In this document: in pieces, positions 20,295 to 30,635 of the stretch
Layout: each line of letters begins with the position of its first letter
Numbering within the stretch: position 1 is the first letter of the stretch
Assembly: GCF_900089835.1 (NCBI RefSeq)
Contig: NZ_OANU01000002.1
Coordinates: 427,639-491,638, forward strand
From: Vibrio thalassae
GTDB lineage: Bacteria > Pseudomonadota > Gammaproteobacteria > Enterobacterales > Vibrionaceae
Length of the DNA: 64,000 nt
Direction: 5' to 3'
Notes under the pieces: model-generated
What the model was told of the DNA's origin: nothing
What the model saw: the letters and a program-made list of their open reading frames with translations, nothing else
Database searches by the model: none
Made by a program: the position numbers and the translations under genes

Positions 20295-21089
20295 TTAGAA
20301 TAGCTCCTCAGTTAATGCCTTTGCTGGGTAACGGAATGGAACGGGTCCATCGGCTTCGCCAAGTAAAAACTGTTGGACTCGAGCGTCAGGATTATTTCTC
20401 AGTTCATCAGGAGTACCACAAGCCACTACTTTACCGTCTGCGAGCAAATAAACCCAATCAGCAATGGACATGACTTCGGGAACGTCGTGAGAAACGACAA
20501 TAGAAGTAAGATCTAGGGCTTTGTTCAATTTTCCGATGAGCTCTACCAGCACGCCCATGGTTATAGGGTCTTGGCCGACAAATGGTTCATCGTACATGAT
20601 TAATTCAGGATCAAGTGCAATCGCTCTTGCCAATGCGGCGCGTCTTGCCATACCACCAGAAAGCTCGCTTGGCATAAGCTGAGATGCTCCACGTAACCCG
20701 ACGGCCTCAAGCTTTAGTAAAACTAACGTGCGAATCATCGGCTCACTCAGTTCAGTGTGCTCTCGCAAAGGAAACGCAACATTGTCAAAGACATTAAGGT
20801 CAGTAAACAGTGCACCGGATTGGAATAGCATGCTCATTTTCTTGCGAACATGGTAGAGGCGTTTTCTAGACAGCGCAGGAATATTATCGCCTTCGAACCA
20901 AATCTCCCCTTGCTCAGGCACAATTTGTCCACCGATCAAGCGAAGTAGTGTGGTTTTGCCAATTCCAGATGGCCCCATGATGGCAGTTATCTTACCCTTT
21001 GGCACATGCAACGCTACATCATCAAAAATGACATGTGAGCCACGCGCAAAAGTCAGTCCCTTTACGGAAACCAAGTCATTGTTTGACAT
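20295..21089 (-). CDS. mlaF: Mla lipid transporter ATPase MlaF
   Basis: ATP-binding subunit of MlaFEDB. It has 264 residues from ATG 21089 ([20 protein letters not shown]) with AAGGA upstream; the frame extends to 21149 without support. Walker A is [11 protein letters not shown], the signature [16 protein letters not shown], Walker [16 protein letters not shown], and the His switch [10 protein letters not shown]. The C-terminal [10 protein letters not shown] tail, which wraps the neighbouring subunit in E. coli, is kept. First gene of mlaFEDCB-ibaG-murA. Confidence 0.95.
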   Translation of the reverse strand: MSNNDLVSVKGLTFARGSHVIFDDVALHVPKGKITAIMGPSGIGKTTLLRLIGGQIVPEQGEIWFEGDNIPALSRKRLYHVRKKMSMLFQSGALFTDLNVFDNVAFPLREHTELSEPMIRTLVLLKLEAVGLRGASQLMPSELSGGMARRAALARAIALDPELIMYDEPFVGQDPITMGVLVELIGKLNKALDLTSIVVSHDVPEVMSIADWVYLLADGKVVACGTPDELRNNPDARVQQFLLGEADGPVPFRYPAKALTEELF

Positions 21090-21161
21090 ACATTTCCTTA
21101 TCATCTTAACAATAGCCTTATAATCAATAATAATGATACAGGCGGACAATTAAAACCCTTA

Positions 21162-21179
21162 TATCCAATTGGTTGGATA
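21162..21179. promoter_or_regulatory. Palindrome between mlaF and yrbG
   Basis: TATCCAATTGGTTGGATA: 7-bp perfect arms around TTGG, 73 bp upstream of the mlaF start in the 290-bp divergent gap. Its regulator is unknown. Position fits an operator for either operon. Confidence 0.3.
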
Positions 21180-21379
21180 ATTACCAAAGCCGTACCCAGC
21201 TATGACAAACTTGCGCCATTCATCGCATTTATGTCTTTTCTATCCACCTTAACCTATCTATTAGCGTATTGGCTGCAGGACACTATTGTTATTTTATTTG
21301 TTGATTGGCTTCCATTTTGGCCGACAAAGCGTCAAAATTAGCCGCCAAATGTCTCAGAAAAATAGAAGTGGATAAAAAC

Positions 21380-22351
21380 ATGCTTGAAGCCGTGGTGTTT
21401 CTGATTATAGGACTGGTTTTTCTCGTTTGGAGTGCCGATAAGTTAGTCTATGGCTCTGCCGCACTAGCCCGAAACTTTGGTATATCACCACTCGTGATCG
21501 GTATGACGATTCTGGCAATGGGCTCATCAGCACCAGAGATGATGGTGTCTGCCACAGCAGCCCTAGAAGGAAAAACCGATACCGCGGTAGGTAATGTTTT
21601 AGGTTCCAACATCGCCAATATCGCGTTGATTCTTGGTATTACTGCCATGATCAAGCCATTGTCTATTTCATCTGCCGTTCTGAGACGCGAATTACCATTG
21701 ATGGTTGCAGTTACGCTCATCGCGGGTCTCATCCTTTGGGACAGCCATCTCGGATTTTATGAAGGTATTATCTTATTTGCTCTCTTTGCCGCTTTTATTC
21801 TCGCGATGCTTCGTATCAGCAAGACTGAAAAAGAGAGTGGCAATAGCGATGCTATGCTGGAAGAGCAAGAATCAGAAATTCCTGAAGGTGTGAGTAACTG
21901 GAAAGCGGCTATGTGGGTCGTTATTGGTTTAATTATTCTTCCAATTGCCGCTGACAGACTCGTAGATAGTGCGGTAACCATCGCGCAATACTTCGGTATG
22001 AGCGACCTCGTTATCGGTCTAACCATTATTGCTATTGGCACCAGTTTACCTGAACTTGCCGCCTCTCTTGCTGGGGTTCTCAAAGGTGAAGATGATATGG
22101 CCGTTGGTAATATCATCGGCTCAAATGTGTTCAATATTCTCGCGGTTATGGGGCTTCCTGGCATCATTAACCCTTCTATACTCAGTGAACATGCCATGGG
22201 TCGCGATTTCTGGGTCATGCTCGCGGTATCATTATTATTAGTTGTCATGGCACTGGGTAAATCGAAAAGCATCAGTCGAATTGAAGGCTTCATCCTGCTT
22301 GTGTTATTCATTGGATATCAGGTTTATCTCTTAGCTAATATGGCTGCTTAA
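21380..22351 (+). CDS. yrbG: Calcium/sodium antiporter family protein YrbG
   Basis: Inner-membrane cation/Ca2+ exchanger (CaCA) homologue of 323 residues from ATG 21380; the open frame back to 21305 reads into the promoter gap. Two inverted five-helix repeats each hold an alpha-repeat: GMTILAMGSSAPEMMVSA with AVGNVLGSNIANI, and GLTIIAIGTSLPELAASLAG with AVGNIIGSNVFNI. An acidic cytoplasmic loop (MLEEQESEIPEG) lies between. Physiological substrate not proven in bacteria. It heads the yrbG-kdsD-kdsC-lpt run. Confidence 0.9.
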   Translation: MLEAVVFLIIGLVFLVWSADKLVYGSAALARNFGISPLVIGMTILAMGSSAPEMMVSATAALEGKTDTAVGNVLGSNIANIALILGITAMIKPLSISSAVLRRELPLMVAVTLIAGLILWDSHLGFYEGIILFALFAAFILAMLRISKTEKESGNSDAMLEEQESEIPEGVSNWKAAMWVVIGLIILPIAADRLVDSAVTIAQYFGMSDLVIGLTIIAIGTSLPELAASLAGVLKGEDDMAVGNIIGSNVFNILAVMGLPGIINPSILSEHAMGRDFWVMLAVSLLLVVMALGKSKSISRIEGFILLVLFIGYQVYLLANMAA

Positions 22352-22362
22352 CAGGGGTTATC

Positions 22363-23331
22363 ATGTCTGGATTTGATTATGTCAGCGCTGCCAAGCGTGT
22401 CTTAGCGACAGAGGTTCAAGCACTTCAACACCTTGAGCGCTACTTTGATGCTCAGTTTGAAGCCGTCTGCGATGCGATTCTTCACCATCAAGGTAAAGTG
22501 ATCGTTATGGGGATGGGTAAGTCGGGGCACATTGGTAAAAAAATAGCCGCCACACTTGCCAGTACTGGAACATCGGCCTTTTTTGTTCATCCGGGAGAAG
22601 CGGCTCACGGTGACCTAGGTATGATAGAAGCGCGAGATCTTGTGATCGCGATTTCTAACTCTGGTGAGTCATACGAAATCATCAGTTTATTTCCGGTATT
22701 TAAGCGACTTGGTGTTACTACCGTCAGTATGACCGGAAAGCCAGAATCAAGCATGGCGAGACTGTCGGATTTTCATCTGCAGATTACCGTACCCAAAGAG
22801 GCATGCCCTCTTGGCCTGGCACCAACGTCAAGCTCTACAGCCACTTTAGTTATGGGTGATGCTCTCGCTATTGCTTTACTTGAGGCTCGTGGTTTTGGTG
22901 AAGAAGATTTTGCCCTTTCTCATCCTGGTGGTGCGTTAGGTCGTAAGCTACTCCTGAAACTCAGTGACATTATGCACACGGGCAACGCCCTTCCCGTTGT
23001 GGGTCCGCAAACTTTAGTTCGTGATGCACTATTAGAGATCTCCGACAAAGGACTCGGCATGACGACTATCGTTGACCACAATATGACCTTGCTTGGTATC
23101 TTTACCGATGGAGACTTGCGTCGTATTCTTGATAAACGAGTCGATATTCATGACACCACCATTGGTGAAGTCATGACACTCAACCCGACCACCGCAGCCC
23201 CTAACATGCTTGCTGCCGAAGGCTTAAACTTAATGCAATCAAAGAACATTAACGGTCTTGTTCTTCTTGATGACAGTAAAGTCGTGGGCGCACTCAATAT
23301 GCATGACCTATTAAAAGCAGGAGTAATGTAG
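22363..23331 (+). CDS. kdsD: D-arabinose 5-phosphate isomerase KdsD
   Basis: Converts ribulose 5-phosphate to arabinose 5-phosphate, the precursor of Kdo for lipopolysaccharide. It has 322 residues: SIS domain (about 30-180; GKVIVMGMGKSGHIGKKIAATLASTG, HPGEAAHGDLGM, SNSGESYEI, CPLGLAPTSSSTATL) followed by two CBS domains (SDIMHTGNALPVV; GEVMTLNPTTAAP). The stop overlaps the kdsC GTG by one base. Confidence 0.95.
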   Translation: MSGFDYVSAAKRVLATEVQALQHLERYFDAQFEAVCDAILHHQGKVIVMGMGKSGHIGKKIAATLASTGTSAFFVHPGEAAHGDLGMIEARDLVIAISNSGESYEIISLFPVFKRLGVTTVSMTGKPESSMARLSDFHLQITVPKEACPLGLAPTSSSTATLVMGDALAIALLEARGFGEEDFALSHPGGALGRKLLLKLSDIMHTGNALPVVGPQTLVRDALLEISDKGLGMTTIVDHNMTLLGIFTDGDLRRILDKRVDIHDTTIGEVMTLNPTTAAPNMLAAEGLNLMQSKNINGLVLLDDSKVVGALNMHDLLKAGVM

Positions 23332-23888
23332 TGTCTAAACAAGTTGAAACGCTCTATGGCCCAGTGGCTTCGTCTACCTACAATAAAGCTGCAGACATTA
23401 AACTCCTGATTTGCGACGTCGACGGTGTTTTCTCAGACGGCCTGATTTATATGGGGAACCAAGGAGAGGAACTGAAAACCTTTCATACTCGTGACGGTTA
23501 CGGTATCAAGGCGCTAATGAGCGCCGGAATTGACGTTGCAATTATCACCGGACGTCGTTCGCAAATTGTAGAAAATCGCATGACAGCGTTGGGCATTTCT
23601 TTGATTTATCAAGGCCAAGATGACAAAGTCGCTGCTTACCAAGATATTTGCCAAAAGCTTGGTGTACCAGCTGCTCAAACCGCTTACATCGGCGATGACC
23701 TTATTGACTGGCCTGTTATGGAGCAGGTTGGATTAAGTGTCTGTGTTGCAGATGGACATCCGTTACTAGCAAAAAAAGCCGATCACATCACAACGATTCC
23801 TGGAGGACGTGGTGCAGTTAGGGAAATTTGTGATCTCATCCTAGAATCAAAAGGAGAACTGGAGCATCACAAAGGTCTGAGTATATGA
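23331..23888 (+). CDS. kdsC: 3-deoxy-manno-octulosonate-8-phosphatase KdsC
   Basis: HAD phosphatase that releases Kdo from Kdo-8-phosphate. It has 185 residues and a GTG start overlapping the kdsD stop. Motif I is LLICDVDGVFSDGLIYM (nucleophile Asp), motif II AIITGRRSQ, motif III the Lys in DDKVAAY, and motif IV YIGDDLIDWPVM. No cap domain, as usual for the tetrameric KdsC class. Overlaps lptC by 4 bases (ATGA). Confidence 0.95.
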   Translation: MSKQVETLYGPVASSTYNKAADIKLLICDVDGVFSDGLIYMGNQGEELKTFHTRDGYGIKALMSAGIDVAIITGRRSQIVENRMTALGISLIYQGQDDKVAAYQDICQKLGVPAAQTAYIGDDLIDWPVMEQVGLSVCVADGHPLLAKKADHITTIPGGRGAVREICDLILESKGELEHHKGLSI

Positions 23889-24448
23889 GTGTGTCTCGTA
23901 TTCTTTATAGTTTACTTGCCATGATATCTATCGGGTGTGCGATTTACCTATACACCAAGGATGAGTCGAGCACAATCCAGATCGTTCCTGATATTGAATT
24001 GCCTGCTTTCAGCGGTGTGAATGTTCATAATATTTCCTATGCTGATACTGGTATCCGAAGCTATACCATCAACTCAGTACATTTAGAACATTTCGCTCAA
24101 CAAGGGAGTACGGTCTTCGACAGTCCGGTGTTATCTATTTATGCTAATGGGACGACGAAAGAGTGGGAAATTTCTGCAGACAAAGCCATTTTAGATAAAG
24201 ATGAAGTGCTCACCCTATATGATAATGTACTGGCTCAGAACCTATTACCCGACTCAGGATTTGATACACTATCATCACAGAAAATGAGTATTAAGCTAAC
24301 CAACAGAGACTTTTGGACTGATACCAAAGTCATTATGCTCGGCCCTCAATTTGAAACTCACGGTGAAGCAATGAAAGGAAATTTCGCTGACAATATCGCC
24401 GAAGTTTATAACAAAGTGAATAGTAGATATGAAACTCTCACACCTTAG
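23885..24448 (+). CDS. lptC: LPS transport protein LptC
   Basis: Bitopic inner-membrane protein that passes lipopolysaccharide from LptB2FG to LptA. It has 187 residues with one N-terminal membrane helix (about 5-22, ILYSLLAMISIGCAIYLYT). The periplasmic beta-jellyroll includes FDSPVLSIYANGTTKEWEI and ADKAILDKDEVLTLYDNV. The start overlaps kdsC by 4 bases and the end overlaps lptA by 20 bases. Confidence 0.93.
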   Translation: MSVSRILYSLLAMISIGCAIYLYTKDESSTIQIVPDIELPAFSGVNVHNISYADTGIRSYTINSVHLEHFAQQGSTVFDSPVLSIYANGTTKEWEISADKAILDKDEVLTLYDNVLAQNLLPDSGFDTLSSQKMSIKLTNRDFWTDTKVIMLGPQFETHGEAMKGNFADNIAEVYNKVNSRYETLTP

Positions 24449-24926
24449 TTTAGGTATTTGCTTACTTTTACCTATATCAGCAATGGCATTATCAACGGAC
24501 TCAGAACAACCGGTGTATATTGACTCTGACTCCCAACAGCTAGATATGAAAAGCAATAAAGTGACCTTCGAGGGCGACGTAAAGCTCAAACAAGGCAGCA
24601 TCAACATCAATGCAGACAAAGTGATTGTTACGCGCGAAGCAGAAACAGGCACAATTCAAATCATCGAGGGATTTGGTGATGTAGCGACGTTCTCTCAGCT
24701 TACCGATGACGGAAAAACGCTCTATGGTGAAGCAAAAGAACTGCATTACTCACTGAAAAATGACCAGTTGACGATGACGAACAAAGCCATGCTTTCTCAA
24801 GATGACAGTATCATTCGCGGTTCGGTGATCCGATACCGAATATCATCACAGAAGCTTATCGCTGACGGAGACTCGAAAGGTCGAGTATCTACCGTACTAC
24901 AGCCACAACAGGTTCAAGAGAAGTAA
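24429..24926 (+). CDS. lptA: LPS transport periplasmic protein LptA
   Basis: Forms the periplasmic bridge that carries LPS to LptDE. It has 165 residues. The signal peptide [20 protein letters not shown] is cut before LSTDSEQP. The OstA-like jellyroll has [32 protein letters not shown] and [10 protein letters not shown]. The gene begins inside the 3' end of lptC, which implies coupled translation. lptB follows 8 bp later. Confidence 0.93.
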   Translation: MKLSHLSLGICLLLPISAMALSTDSEQPVYIDSDSQQLDMKSNKVTFEGDVKLKQGSININADKVIVTREAETGTIQIIEGFGDVATFSQLTDDGKTLYGEAKELHYSLKNDQLTMTNKAMLSQDDSIIRGSVIRYRISSQKLIADGDSKGRVSTVLQPQQVQEK

Positions 24927-24934
24927 TTGTATTT

Positions 24935-25660
24935 ATGGCGTTATTGAAAGCGACTCATTTAGCAAAGAGCTATAAAAACCGCAAGGTCGTCTCCGACGTT
25001 AGCCTTTCGGTAGAATCCGGTCAAATTGTCGGATTACTCGGCCCTAATGGTGCAGGTAAAACCACATCGTTTTATATGATTGTCGGCCTAGTGGCTCGTG
25101 ATGAAGGTAGCATTACTATCGATGGTGAGGACATCAGTATTCTACCCATGCATAGCCGAGCTAAAATGGGCATCGGATACCTACCACAAGAAGCGTCTAT
25201 TTTCAGAAAACTGAGTGTTGAGAATAACATTATGGCGGTTCTGGAAACCCGTAATGAAATCACTCAAGAACAGCGCCAAGATAAACTCGAAGACTTGTTG
25301 GATGAGTTTAATATTCAGCACATTCGCAAAAGCGCGGGGATGGCGCTATCTGGTGGTGAACGTCGACGTGTCGAAATTGCCCGAGCACTAGCGGCCAATC
25401 CACAATTCATTTTGTTGGACGAGCCCTTTGCCGGTGTTGACCCAATTTCAGTCATTGATATTAAGAAAATCATTGAGCATCTTCGTGATAGAGGATTGGG
25501 CGTATTGATCACTGACCATAACGTCCGAGAAACCTTAGATGTGTGTGAAAAAGCGTACATTGTGAGCCAAGGCCACCTGATTGCTGAAGGAAGTCCTGAA
25601 GATGTTCTCAATAATGAACACGTAAAACAGGTTTATCTCGGTGAACAATTCAGACTATGA
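24935..25660 (+). CDS. lptB: LPS export ATPase LptB
   Basis: ATPase of the LptB2FGC extractor at the inner membrane. It has 241 residues. Walker A is [13 protein letters not shown], the Q-loop [14 protein letters not shown], signature [15 protein letters not shown], Walker [17 protein letters not shown], switch His in [10 protein letters not shown], and the family tail [14 protein letters not shown]. lptF/lptG are not in the window, as is normal. rpoN follows after 46 bp. Confidence 0.96.
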   Translation: MALLKATHLAKSYKNRKVVSDVSLSVESGQIVGLLGPNGAGKTTSFYMIVGLVARDEGSITIDGEDISILPMHSRAKMGIGYLPQEASIFRKLSVENNIMAVLETRNEITQEQRQDKLEDLLDEFNIQHIRKSAGMALSGGERRRVEIARALAANPQFILLDEPFAGVDPISVIDIKKIIEHLRDRGLGVLITDHNVRETLDVCEKAYIVSQGHLIAEGSPEDVLNNEHVKQVYLGEQFRL

Positions 25661-25706
25661 TTTAATAGGCTTGGATACAATTTTAATAATAGGCTAGCAA
25701 TACTGC

Positions 25707-27176
25707 ATGAAACCCTCATTACAACTCAAGCTAGGTCAACAATTAGCAATGACGCCTCAGTTGCAACAAGCCATTCGCTTACTGCAATTGTCGACGCTCG
25801 ATCTGCAACAAGAGATTCAAGAGGCCCTAGACTCAAATCCATTACTTGACGTAGAAGAAGCCGCGGAAGAAGCCCCGCCGTCGAATGAGGAAAAGTCGAG
25901 CCCTGAAAGTAAAGATGACGCTTCTGCAGAACCCAATATTGAAGCTGAGCCTAAAGATAGCTCTGAACAAATCGAAAGTTCTGAAATATCTACGGAACTG
26001 GAAATGGACACCACATGGGACGATGTCTACAGTGCCAATACGGGTAACACAGGTATTGCCGTTGACGATGACATGCCTATTTATCAAGGTGAAACCACCC
26101 AGTCATTGCAAGATTATTTAATCTGGCAGCTCGATCTGACTCCATTCACAGAAACCGATCGCGCTATTGCTCTCGCGATTATCGATGCCGTCGATGATTA
26201 CGGTTATTTGACTCTATCCTGTGAAGACATTCTAGAGAGTGTCGATATTGAAGACGTCGAACTCGATGAAATTGAAGCAGTAAGAAAACGCGTTCAGCAA
26301 TTTGATCCCCTAGGTGTCGCTTCACTGAACTTACAAGATTGTTTGCTACTGCAACTCGCTACATTCCCAGAAGACACGCCGTGGCTTGCTGAGGCGAAAT
26401 TAGTGTTATCTAATCACATCGATCAGTTAGGTAATCGCGACTACAAACTGGTGATAAAAGAGACTAAGCTTAGAGAGGCGGATCTTCGAGAAGTCTTGAA
26501 GCTCATCCAACAGCTGGATCCTCGGCCAGGCAGTAAAATTACGCCCGATGAAACTGAGTACGTCGTCCCTGATGTCTCTGTATTCAAAGACTGCGGGAAG
26601 TGGGTTGTTCAGATTAATCCTGACAGTGTCCCAAGGCTGAAAGTGAATCAGCAGTATGCCAAGTTGGGCACTGGTAACAGTGCAGACAGCCAATATATTC
26701 GCTCTAATTTGCAAGAAGCGAAATGGCTAATAAAAAGCCTAGAAAGTCGTAATGAAACTTTGCTCAAGGTCGCGAAGTGCATTGTCGAACATCAACACGA
26801 CTTTTTTGAATACGGTGAAGAAGCAATGAAACCTATGGTTCTCAACGATGTTGCCCTTGCTGTCGATATGCATGAATCGACCATTTCTCGAGTCACGACT
26901 CAGAAATATATGCATACCCCTCGCGGCATTTTTGAGCTGAAATATTTCTTCTCAAGCCATGTATCGACTGACAATGGCGGTGAGTGTTCCTCGACCGCCA
27001 TTCGAGCACTAATCAAGAAGCTTGTCGCTGCTGAAAACCCAGCCAAGCCATTGAGCGATAGTAAAATCGCAGCGCAACTAGCTGACCAAGGAATTCAGGT
27101 TGCTAGACGAACAATAGCGAAATACCGTGAGTCGTTGGGCATTGCCCCTTCCAGTCAGCGTAAACGCCTACTTTAA
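25707..27176 (+). CDS. rpoN: RNA polymerase sigma-54 factor
   Basis: Directs polymerase to -24/-12 promoters used with enhancer-binding activators (nitrogen, flagella and quorum sensing in vibrios). It has 489 residues. The Gln/Leu-rich region I is [29 protein letters not shown]. An acidic region II covers about 48-120. Region III has the core-binding and HTH parts ([19 protein letters not shown]) and the RpoN box [11 protein letters not shown] near the C-terminus. All functional parts are intact. Confidence 0.97.
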   Translation: MKPSLQLKLGQQLAMTPQLQQAIRLLQLSTLDLQQEIQEALDSNPLLDVEEAAEEAPPSNEEKSSPESKDDASAEPNIEAEPKDSSEQIESSEISTELEMDTTWDDVYSANTGNTGIAVDDDMPIYQGETTQSLQDYLIWQLDLTPFTETDRAIALAIIDAVDDYGYLTLSCEDILESVDIEDVELDEIEAVRKRVQQFDPLGVASLNLQDCLLLQLATFPEDTPWLAEAKLVLSNHIDQLGNRDYKLVIKETKLREADLREVLKLIQQLDPRPGSKITPDETEYVVPDVSVFKDCGKWVVQINPDSVPRLKVNQQYAKLGTGNSADSQYIRSNLQEAKWLIKSLESRNETLLKVAKCIVEHQHDFFEYGEEAMKPMVLNDVALAVDMHESTISRVTTQKYMHTPRGIFELKYFFSSHVSTDNGGECSSTAIRALIKKLVAAENPAKPLSDSKIAAQLADQGIQVARRTIAKYRESLGIAPSSQRKRLL

Positions 27177-27201
27177 GGCCATTAACTAAGAAGGAAAGTC
27201 T

Positions 27202-27489
27202 ATGCAAATTCAAATTGAAGGCCACCACGTCGATGTCACTGAGTCAATGCAGGACTATGTTCAGAGTAAATTCCAAAAACTGGAACGTTTTTTCGATCAT
27301 ATAAATAGCATTAACGTCATATTAAAAGTTGAAAAATTAAACCAGATCGCAGAAGCTACGCTCCACGTTAATCAAGCTGAAATTCATGCGGCGGCAAATG
27401 ATGAAAGTATGTATGCCGCCATTGACGCGCTCGTCGATAAGCTCGTCAGACAATTGAACAAGCATAAAGAAAAATTAAGTAATCACTAA
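27202..27489 (+). CDS. hpf: Ribosome hibernation promoting factor, short form
   Basis: Binds the 30S decoding region and promotes 100S ribosome dimers in stationary phase. It has 95 residues, short HPF class without the dimerising C-terminal domain of long HPF. Motifs are IEGHHVDVTESMQDYVQSKFQKLERFFDHI, AEATLHVNQAEIHAAANDESMYAAIDALVDKL and QLNKHKEKL. AAGGAAAG precedes the ATG. It sits between rpoN and ptsN as in enterobacteria. Confidence 0.95.
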   Translation: MQIQIEGHHVDVTESMQDYVQSKFQKLERFFDHINSINVILKVEKLNQIAEATLHVNQAEIHAAANDESMYAAIDALVDKLVRQLNKHKEKLSNH

Positions 27490-27490
27490 A

Positions 27491-27937
27491 ATGCAAATAA
27501 GTGAAGTATTAACTCTGGACTGCACCAAAAGTGCAGTCCCTTGTACGAGTAAAAAGCGCGCCTTAGAAATTATTAGCGAAATCGCTGCAGAGCATACCGG
27601 TCAAAACTCTACCGAATTGTTTGAGTGCATGCTAAGTCGTGAAAAAGTAGGCAGTACTGGTATTGGCAATGGGATTGCTATTCCTCATGCAAGAATGCAT
27701 GACAGCGATAAAGCCGTGGCCGTACTACTTCAGTGCCAAGCGCCCGTTGACTTCGACTCTATTGATAACCGCCCGGTTGACTTAATGTTCGCTCTGCTGG
27801 TTCCAGATGCGCAATGTAAAGAACATTTAAAGACATTGTCATGTATGGCGGAGCGATTAAATGATAAAACTGTCTTAAAGCAACTTCGTAACGCTCAATC
27901 TGATCAAGAGCTTTACGATATTATAGTTAGTCATTAA
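27491..27937 (+). CDS. ptsN: Nitrogen PTS enzyme IIA-Ntr
   Basis: Regulatory phosphoacceptor of the nitrogen phosphotransferase chain (PtsP-NPr-EIIA-Ntr), affecting K+ uptake and nitrogen responses; no sugar is moved. It has 148 residues, with the PTS EIIA type-2 fold and active His in [13 protein letters not shown] (about residue 66), and [16 protein letters not shown] after it. It begins one base after the hpf stop. Confidence 0.95.
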   Translation: MQISEVLTLDCTKSAVPCTSKKRALEIISEIAAEHTGQNSTELFECMLSREKVGSTGIGNGIAIPHARMHDSDKAVAVLLQCQAPVDFDSIDNRPVDLMFALLVPDAQCKEHLKTLSCMAERLNDKTVLKQLRNAQSDQELYDIIVSH

Positions 27938-27954
27938 AGCCAACTGAGAGAAAA

Positions 27955-28812
27955 ATGCGATTAGTCGTTGTGAGTGGACATTCAGGCGCAGGTAAGAGCG
28001 TAGCGCTACGAGTACTGGAAGATTCTGGCTACTACTGCGTCGATAACCTACCTATTGATTTACTGGAAGCCTTTGTGGATTCATCAAAAGATTCCCAACA
28101 AAGTGTCGCTGTCAGTATTGATATCCGCAACTTGCCGGAGAATCTGGGTAGTTTAACCGCTAAGTTACAACAACTGTCTAAACACCACGACGTCAAAGTA
28201 CTGTTCCTTGATGCTTCAAAGCCTGTGTTGCTAAAGCGCTACAGTGAAACTCGTCGTATTCACCCTCTCTCACAGCGCAAAGATAAACTGTCACTAGAGC
28301 AAGCCATTGATTTAGAGCACTCATTGCTTAAGCCAATTAAAGAGCATGCCGACTACATCATCGACTCTAGTGAACAATCCATACACGACTTAAGTGAAAC
28401 CATTCGTTTTGACTTAGAAGGCCAAGAGAAGAAAGATCTTGTCATGGTGTTTCAATCGTTTGGTTTTAAATATGGTATGCCAAGTGATGCCGATTATGTG
28501 TTTGATGTGCGATTTCTCCCCAATCCACATTGGCAACCTGAGCTTAGACCTATGACAGGCTTGGATGCCCCAATCAAATCGTTCTTAGAAAGCTACCCCG
28601 ACGTCATCGAGCTCAAACAACAGATCCAAGGTTTTGTGGAACGTTGGTTACCGCTGCTAGAAAAGAATAATCGTAGTTACCTTACTGTTGCTATTGGTTG
28701 TACCGGCGGTAAACATCGCTCAGTTTATATTACTCAACAAATTGGAGAGTACTTTGAGCAACTGGGCCATCAAGTCAAAATTCGCCATACATCGCTAGAA
28801 AAAAACAGCTAA
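27955..28812 (+). CDS. rapZ: RNase adapter protein RapZ
   Basis: Nucleotide- and RNA-binding protein that delivers GlmZ-type small RNAs to RNase E and so controls glmS. It has 285 residues: Walker [15 protein letters not shown], a Walker B-like [20 protein letters not shown], and the C-terminal domain [22 protein letters not shown]. GlmZ itself is not in this window. It lies between ptsN and npr, as in E. coli. Confidence 0.95.
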   Translation: MRLVVVSGHSGAGKSVALRVLEDSGYYCVDNLPIDLLEAFVDSSKDSQQSVAVSIDIRNLPENLGSLTAKLQQLSKHHDVKVLFLDASKPVLLKRYSETRRIHPLSQRKDKLSLEQAIDLEHSLLKPIKEHADYIIDSSEQSIHDLSETIRFDLEGQEKKDLVMVFQSFGFKYGMPSDADYVFDVRFLPNPHWQPELRPMTGLDAPIKSFLESYPDVIELKQQIQGFVERWLPLLEKNNRSYLTVAIGCTGGKHRSVYITQQIGEYFEQLGHQVKIRHTSLEKNS

Positions 28813-28823
28813 CAGGAACTTAT

Positions 28824-29099
28824 ATGTCACTCTCTCGCACGGTTCTTATTCAAAATCGCCTTGGTTTGCATGCTCGTGCCGCCGTAAAGTTAGTTGAATT
28901 AGCACAGAGCTTCGAGGCAACCGTGACGATTTGCAATCACGAACAGAAAGAAGCAACCGCAGATAGCGTTATGGGGCTACTCATGCTTGAGTCGGCGCAA
29001 GGAGAAAACATCACGATTAAAGCATCCGGTCACCAAGCTGAAGATGCGCTACAAGCGGTATGTGACCTGGTTGAACATCGCTTTGACGAAGACGAATAA
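28824..29099 (+). CDS. npr: Phosphocarrier protein NPr
   Basis: HPr-like carrier of the nitrogen PTS that passes phosphate from PtsP to EIIA-Ntr. It has 91 residues. The active-site histidine is in [17 protein letters not shown], with [19 protein letters not shown] (Ser46 region) and an acidic end HRFDEDE. Last gene of the rpoN-npr group. Confidence 0.94.
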   Translation: MSLSRTVLIQNRLGLHARAAVKLVELAQSFEATVTICNHEQKEATADSVMGLLMLESAQGENITIKASGHQAEDALQAVCDLVEHRFDEDE

Positions 29100-29152
29100 T
29101 TTCCGCACTCATTTCTGTTTTATTTCCACTCTCCGATAACTTCTTCGTGGCC

Positions 29153-29173
29153 TTTAGGTTACTTGAACCTAAA
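29153..29173 (+). terminator. Hairpin between npr and mgtE
   Basis: TTTAGGTT / AACCTAAA, 8-bp perfect stem with loop ACTTG, 53 bp after npr. No T run on the plus strand, so termination is uncertain; it may be a leader hairpin for mgtE. No known magnesium riboswitch was recognised. Confidence 0.35.
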
Positions 29174-29223
29174 ATTAAGCTACTATTCAGTACATTAAAA
29201 AGCAGTTGAGTGTAGGGGCCTCC

Positions 29224-30582
29224 ATGGCAGAGCAAATAGAATTCGATCAAGCTCACCAAACCCTCCAAGAAGTTAGTGAAGCGCTTGAGAATGGCCGCTT
29301 CGTTTACGTAAGAAGACAACTTCAGGACATGGAACCTGAAGATATCGCCCATCTTCTAGAAGCCTCACCTCGCAAAAGCCGTGAAGTCTTGTGGCAGCTC
29401 ACCGACCCGGAAGATTATGGTGAAATCCTTGATGAACTCAATGAGGACGTCAAAGATAGCCTTGTCTCCAAAATGGCACCTGAAAAGCTGGCGGAAGCCA
29501 CGGAAGGGATGGATACCGATGACGTAGCTTATGTCCTACGTAGTCTGCCTGACACCGTATCACGCGAAGTTCTGTCACAGATGGACAGCGCTGACCGCTT
29601 GCGGGTAGAAACCGCGCTTTCTTATCCCGAAGACACCGCTGGCGGTATTATGAATACCGACGTGATCACCATACGTGGTGATGTCGATGTCGATGTGGTT
29701 TTGCGTTACCTGCGCATGAAAGGTGAATTGCCAGAAGCGACAGACGCACTGTATGTGATTGACGAAGAAGACATGCTGATTGGTCACCTTTCTTTGACCA
29801 CACTTTTAACCACTCAGCCCGATGTCAAAGTCGTCGACGTGATGGACGATGCCGATGAAGCGATCCACGTTGAAACCAGCGATTCCGACGTGGCCTCACT
29901 ATTTGAACGACGCGACTGGGTTTCAGCGCCGGTTGTCGATAGTGAACACCACCTAGTGGGCCGTATTACCATCGATGACGTGGTCGACATTATCCGTGAA
30001 GATGCCGAGCACTCAATGATGAGTATGGCTGGTATGGACGATGACGAAGACACCTTTGCACCTGTGGTCAAGTCGGCTCGTCGACGCAGCGTTTGGCTAG
30101 GTGCCAACGTACTCGCGGCTTTGGCAGCCGCTTCAGTCTCTAATATGTTTGAAGCAACGCTAGAACAGATGGCGGCGATAGCCGTTTTGATGACCATTGT
30201 TCCTTCTATGGGAGGGGTTGCGGGTAACCAAACCGTTGCACTGGTTATTCGGGGCTTAGCCTTAGGTCATATCGGTGAAAGTAACCGCCGAGAACTGCTA
30301 CTCAAAGAAGCCGCTATCGGATTTCTCAATGGTATCCTTTGGGCATTAATCATCGGTGGTATCGTCGTGGCTTGGAAAGGCGATTGGATGCTTGGGGGCA
30401 TTATCTCTGCTGCGATGATGACCAATCTACTGGTGGCCGGTATTGCTGGCGTGACCATTCCGATTCTACTTAAGAAAATGAATATCGACCCCGCCTTGGC
30501 AGGTGGAATGGCGCTGACAACCATTACCGATGTGGTTGGTCTTTCGGTATTCCTGGGCTTAGCCACTATAATGTTCAGCTAA
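29224..30582 (+). CDS. mgtE: Magnesium transporter MgtE
   Basis: Homodimeric Mg2+ channel gated by cytosolic Mg2+. It has 452 residues from ATG 29224 (AGGGG upstream); a TTG at 29206 is in frame but weaker. The N domain is a superhelix (LQDMEPEDIAHLLEASP, LPDTVSREVLSQM). Two CBS domains follow (about 135-255; YPEDTAGGIMNTDVITI, WVSAPVVDSEHHLVGRITIDDVVDII), then the membrane domain with five helices and the pore signature PSMGGVAGNQTVAL. Acidic sites for Mg2+ sensing are abundant. Confidence 0.95.
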   Translation: MAEQIEFDQAHQTLQEVSEALENGRFVYVRRQLQDMEPEDIAHLLEASPRKSREVLWQLTDPEDYGEILDELNEDVKDSLVSKMAPEKLAEATEGMDTDDVAYVLRSLPDTVSREVLSQMDSADRLRVETALSYPEDTAGGIMNTDVITIRGDVDVDVVLRYLRMKGELPEATDALYVIDEEDMLIGHLSLTTLLTTQPDVKVVDVMDDADEAIHVETSDSDVASLFERRDWVSAPVVDSEHHLVGRITIDDVVDIIREDAEHSMMSMAGMDDDEDTFAPVVKSARRRSVWLGANVLAALAAASVSNMFEATLEQMAAIAVLMTIVPSMGGVAGNQTVALVIRGLALGHIGESNRRELLLKEAAIGFLNGILWALIIGGIVVAWKGDWMLGGIISAAMMTNLLVAGIAGVTIPILLKKMNIDPALAGGMALTTITDVVGLSVFLGLATIMFS

Positions 30583-30590
30583 GACATACA

Positions 30591-30620
30591 AAAGGGCGTA
30601 ACCATGAGGGTACGCCCTTT
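30591..30620. terminator. Bidirectional terminator, mgtE / pmbA
   Basis: AAAGGGCGTA pairs with TACGCCCTTT, a 10-bp perfect stem with an ACC/GGG extension at the loop, between two convergent genes. It lies 8 bp past mgtE. Confidence 0.8.
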
Positions 30621-30635
30621 CGCTATATTCTCGAC

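Noticed and set aside
21305..21379. Longer N-terminus for yrbG
   Set aside because: The extra 25 residues are polar and non-family; ATG 21380 starts exactly at the first membrane helix as in E. coli YrbG.
29100..29223. M-box or other magnesium riboswitch before mgtE
   Set aside because: The gap is only 124 bp and contains a single 8-bp hairpin; too short and without M-box core.
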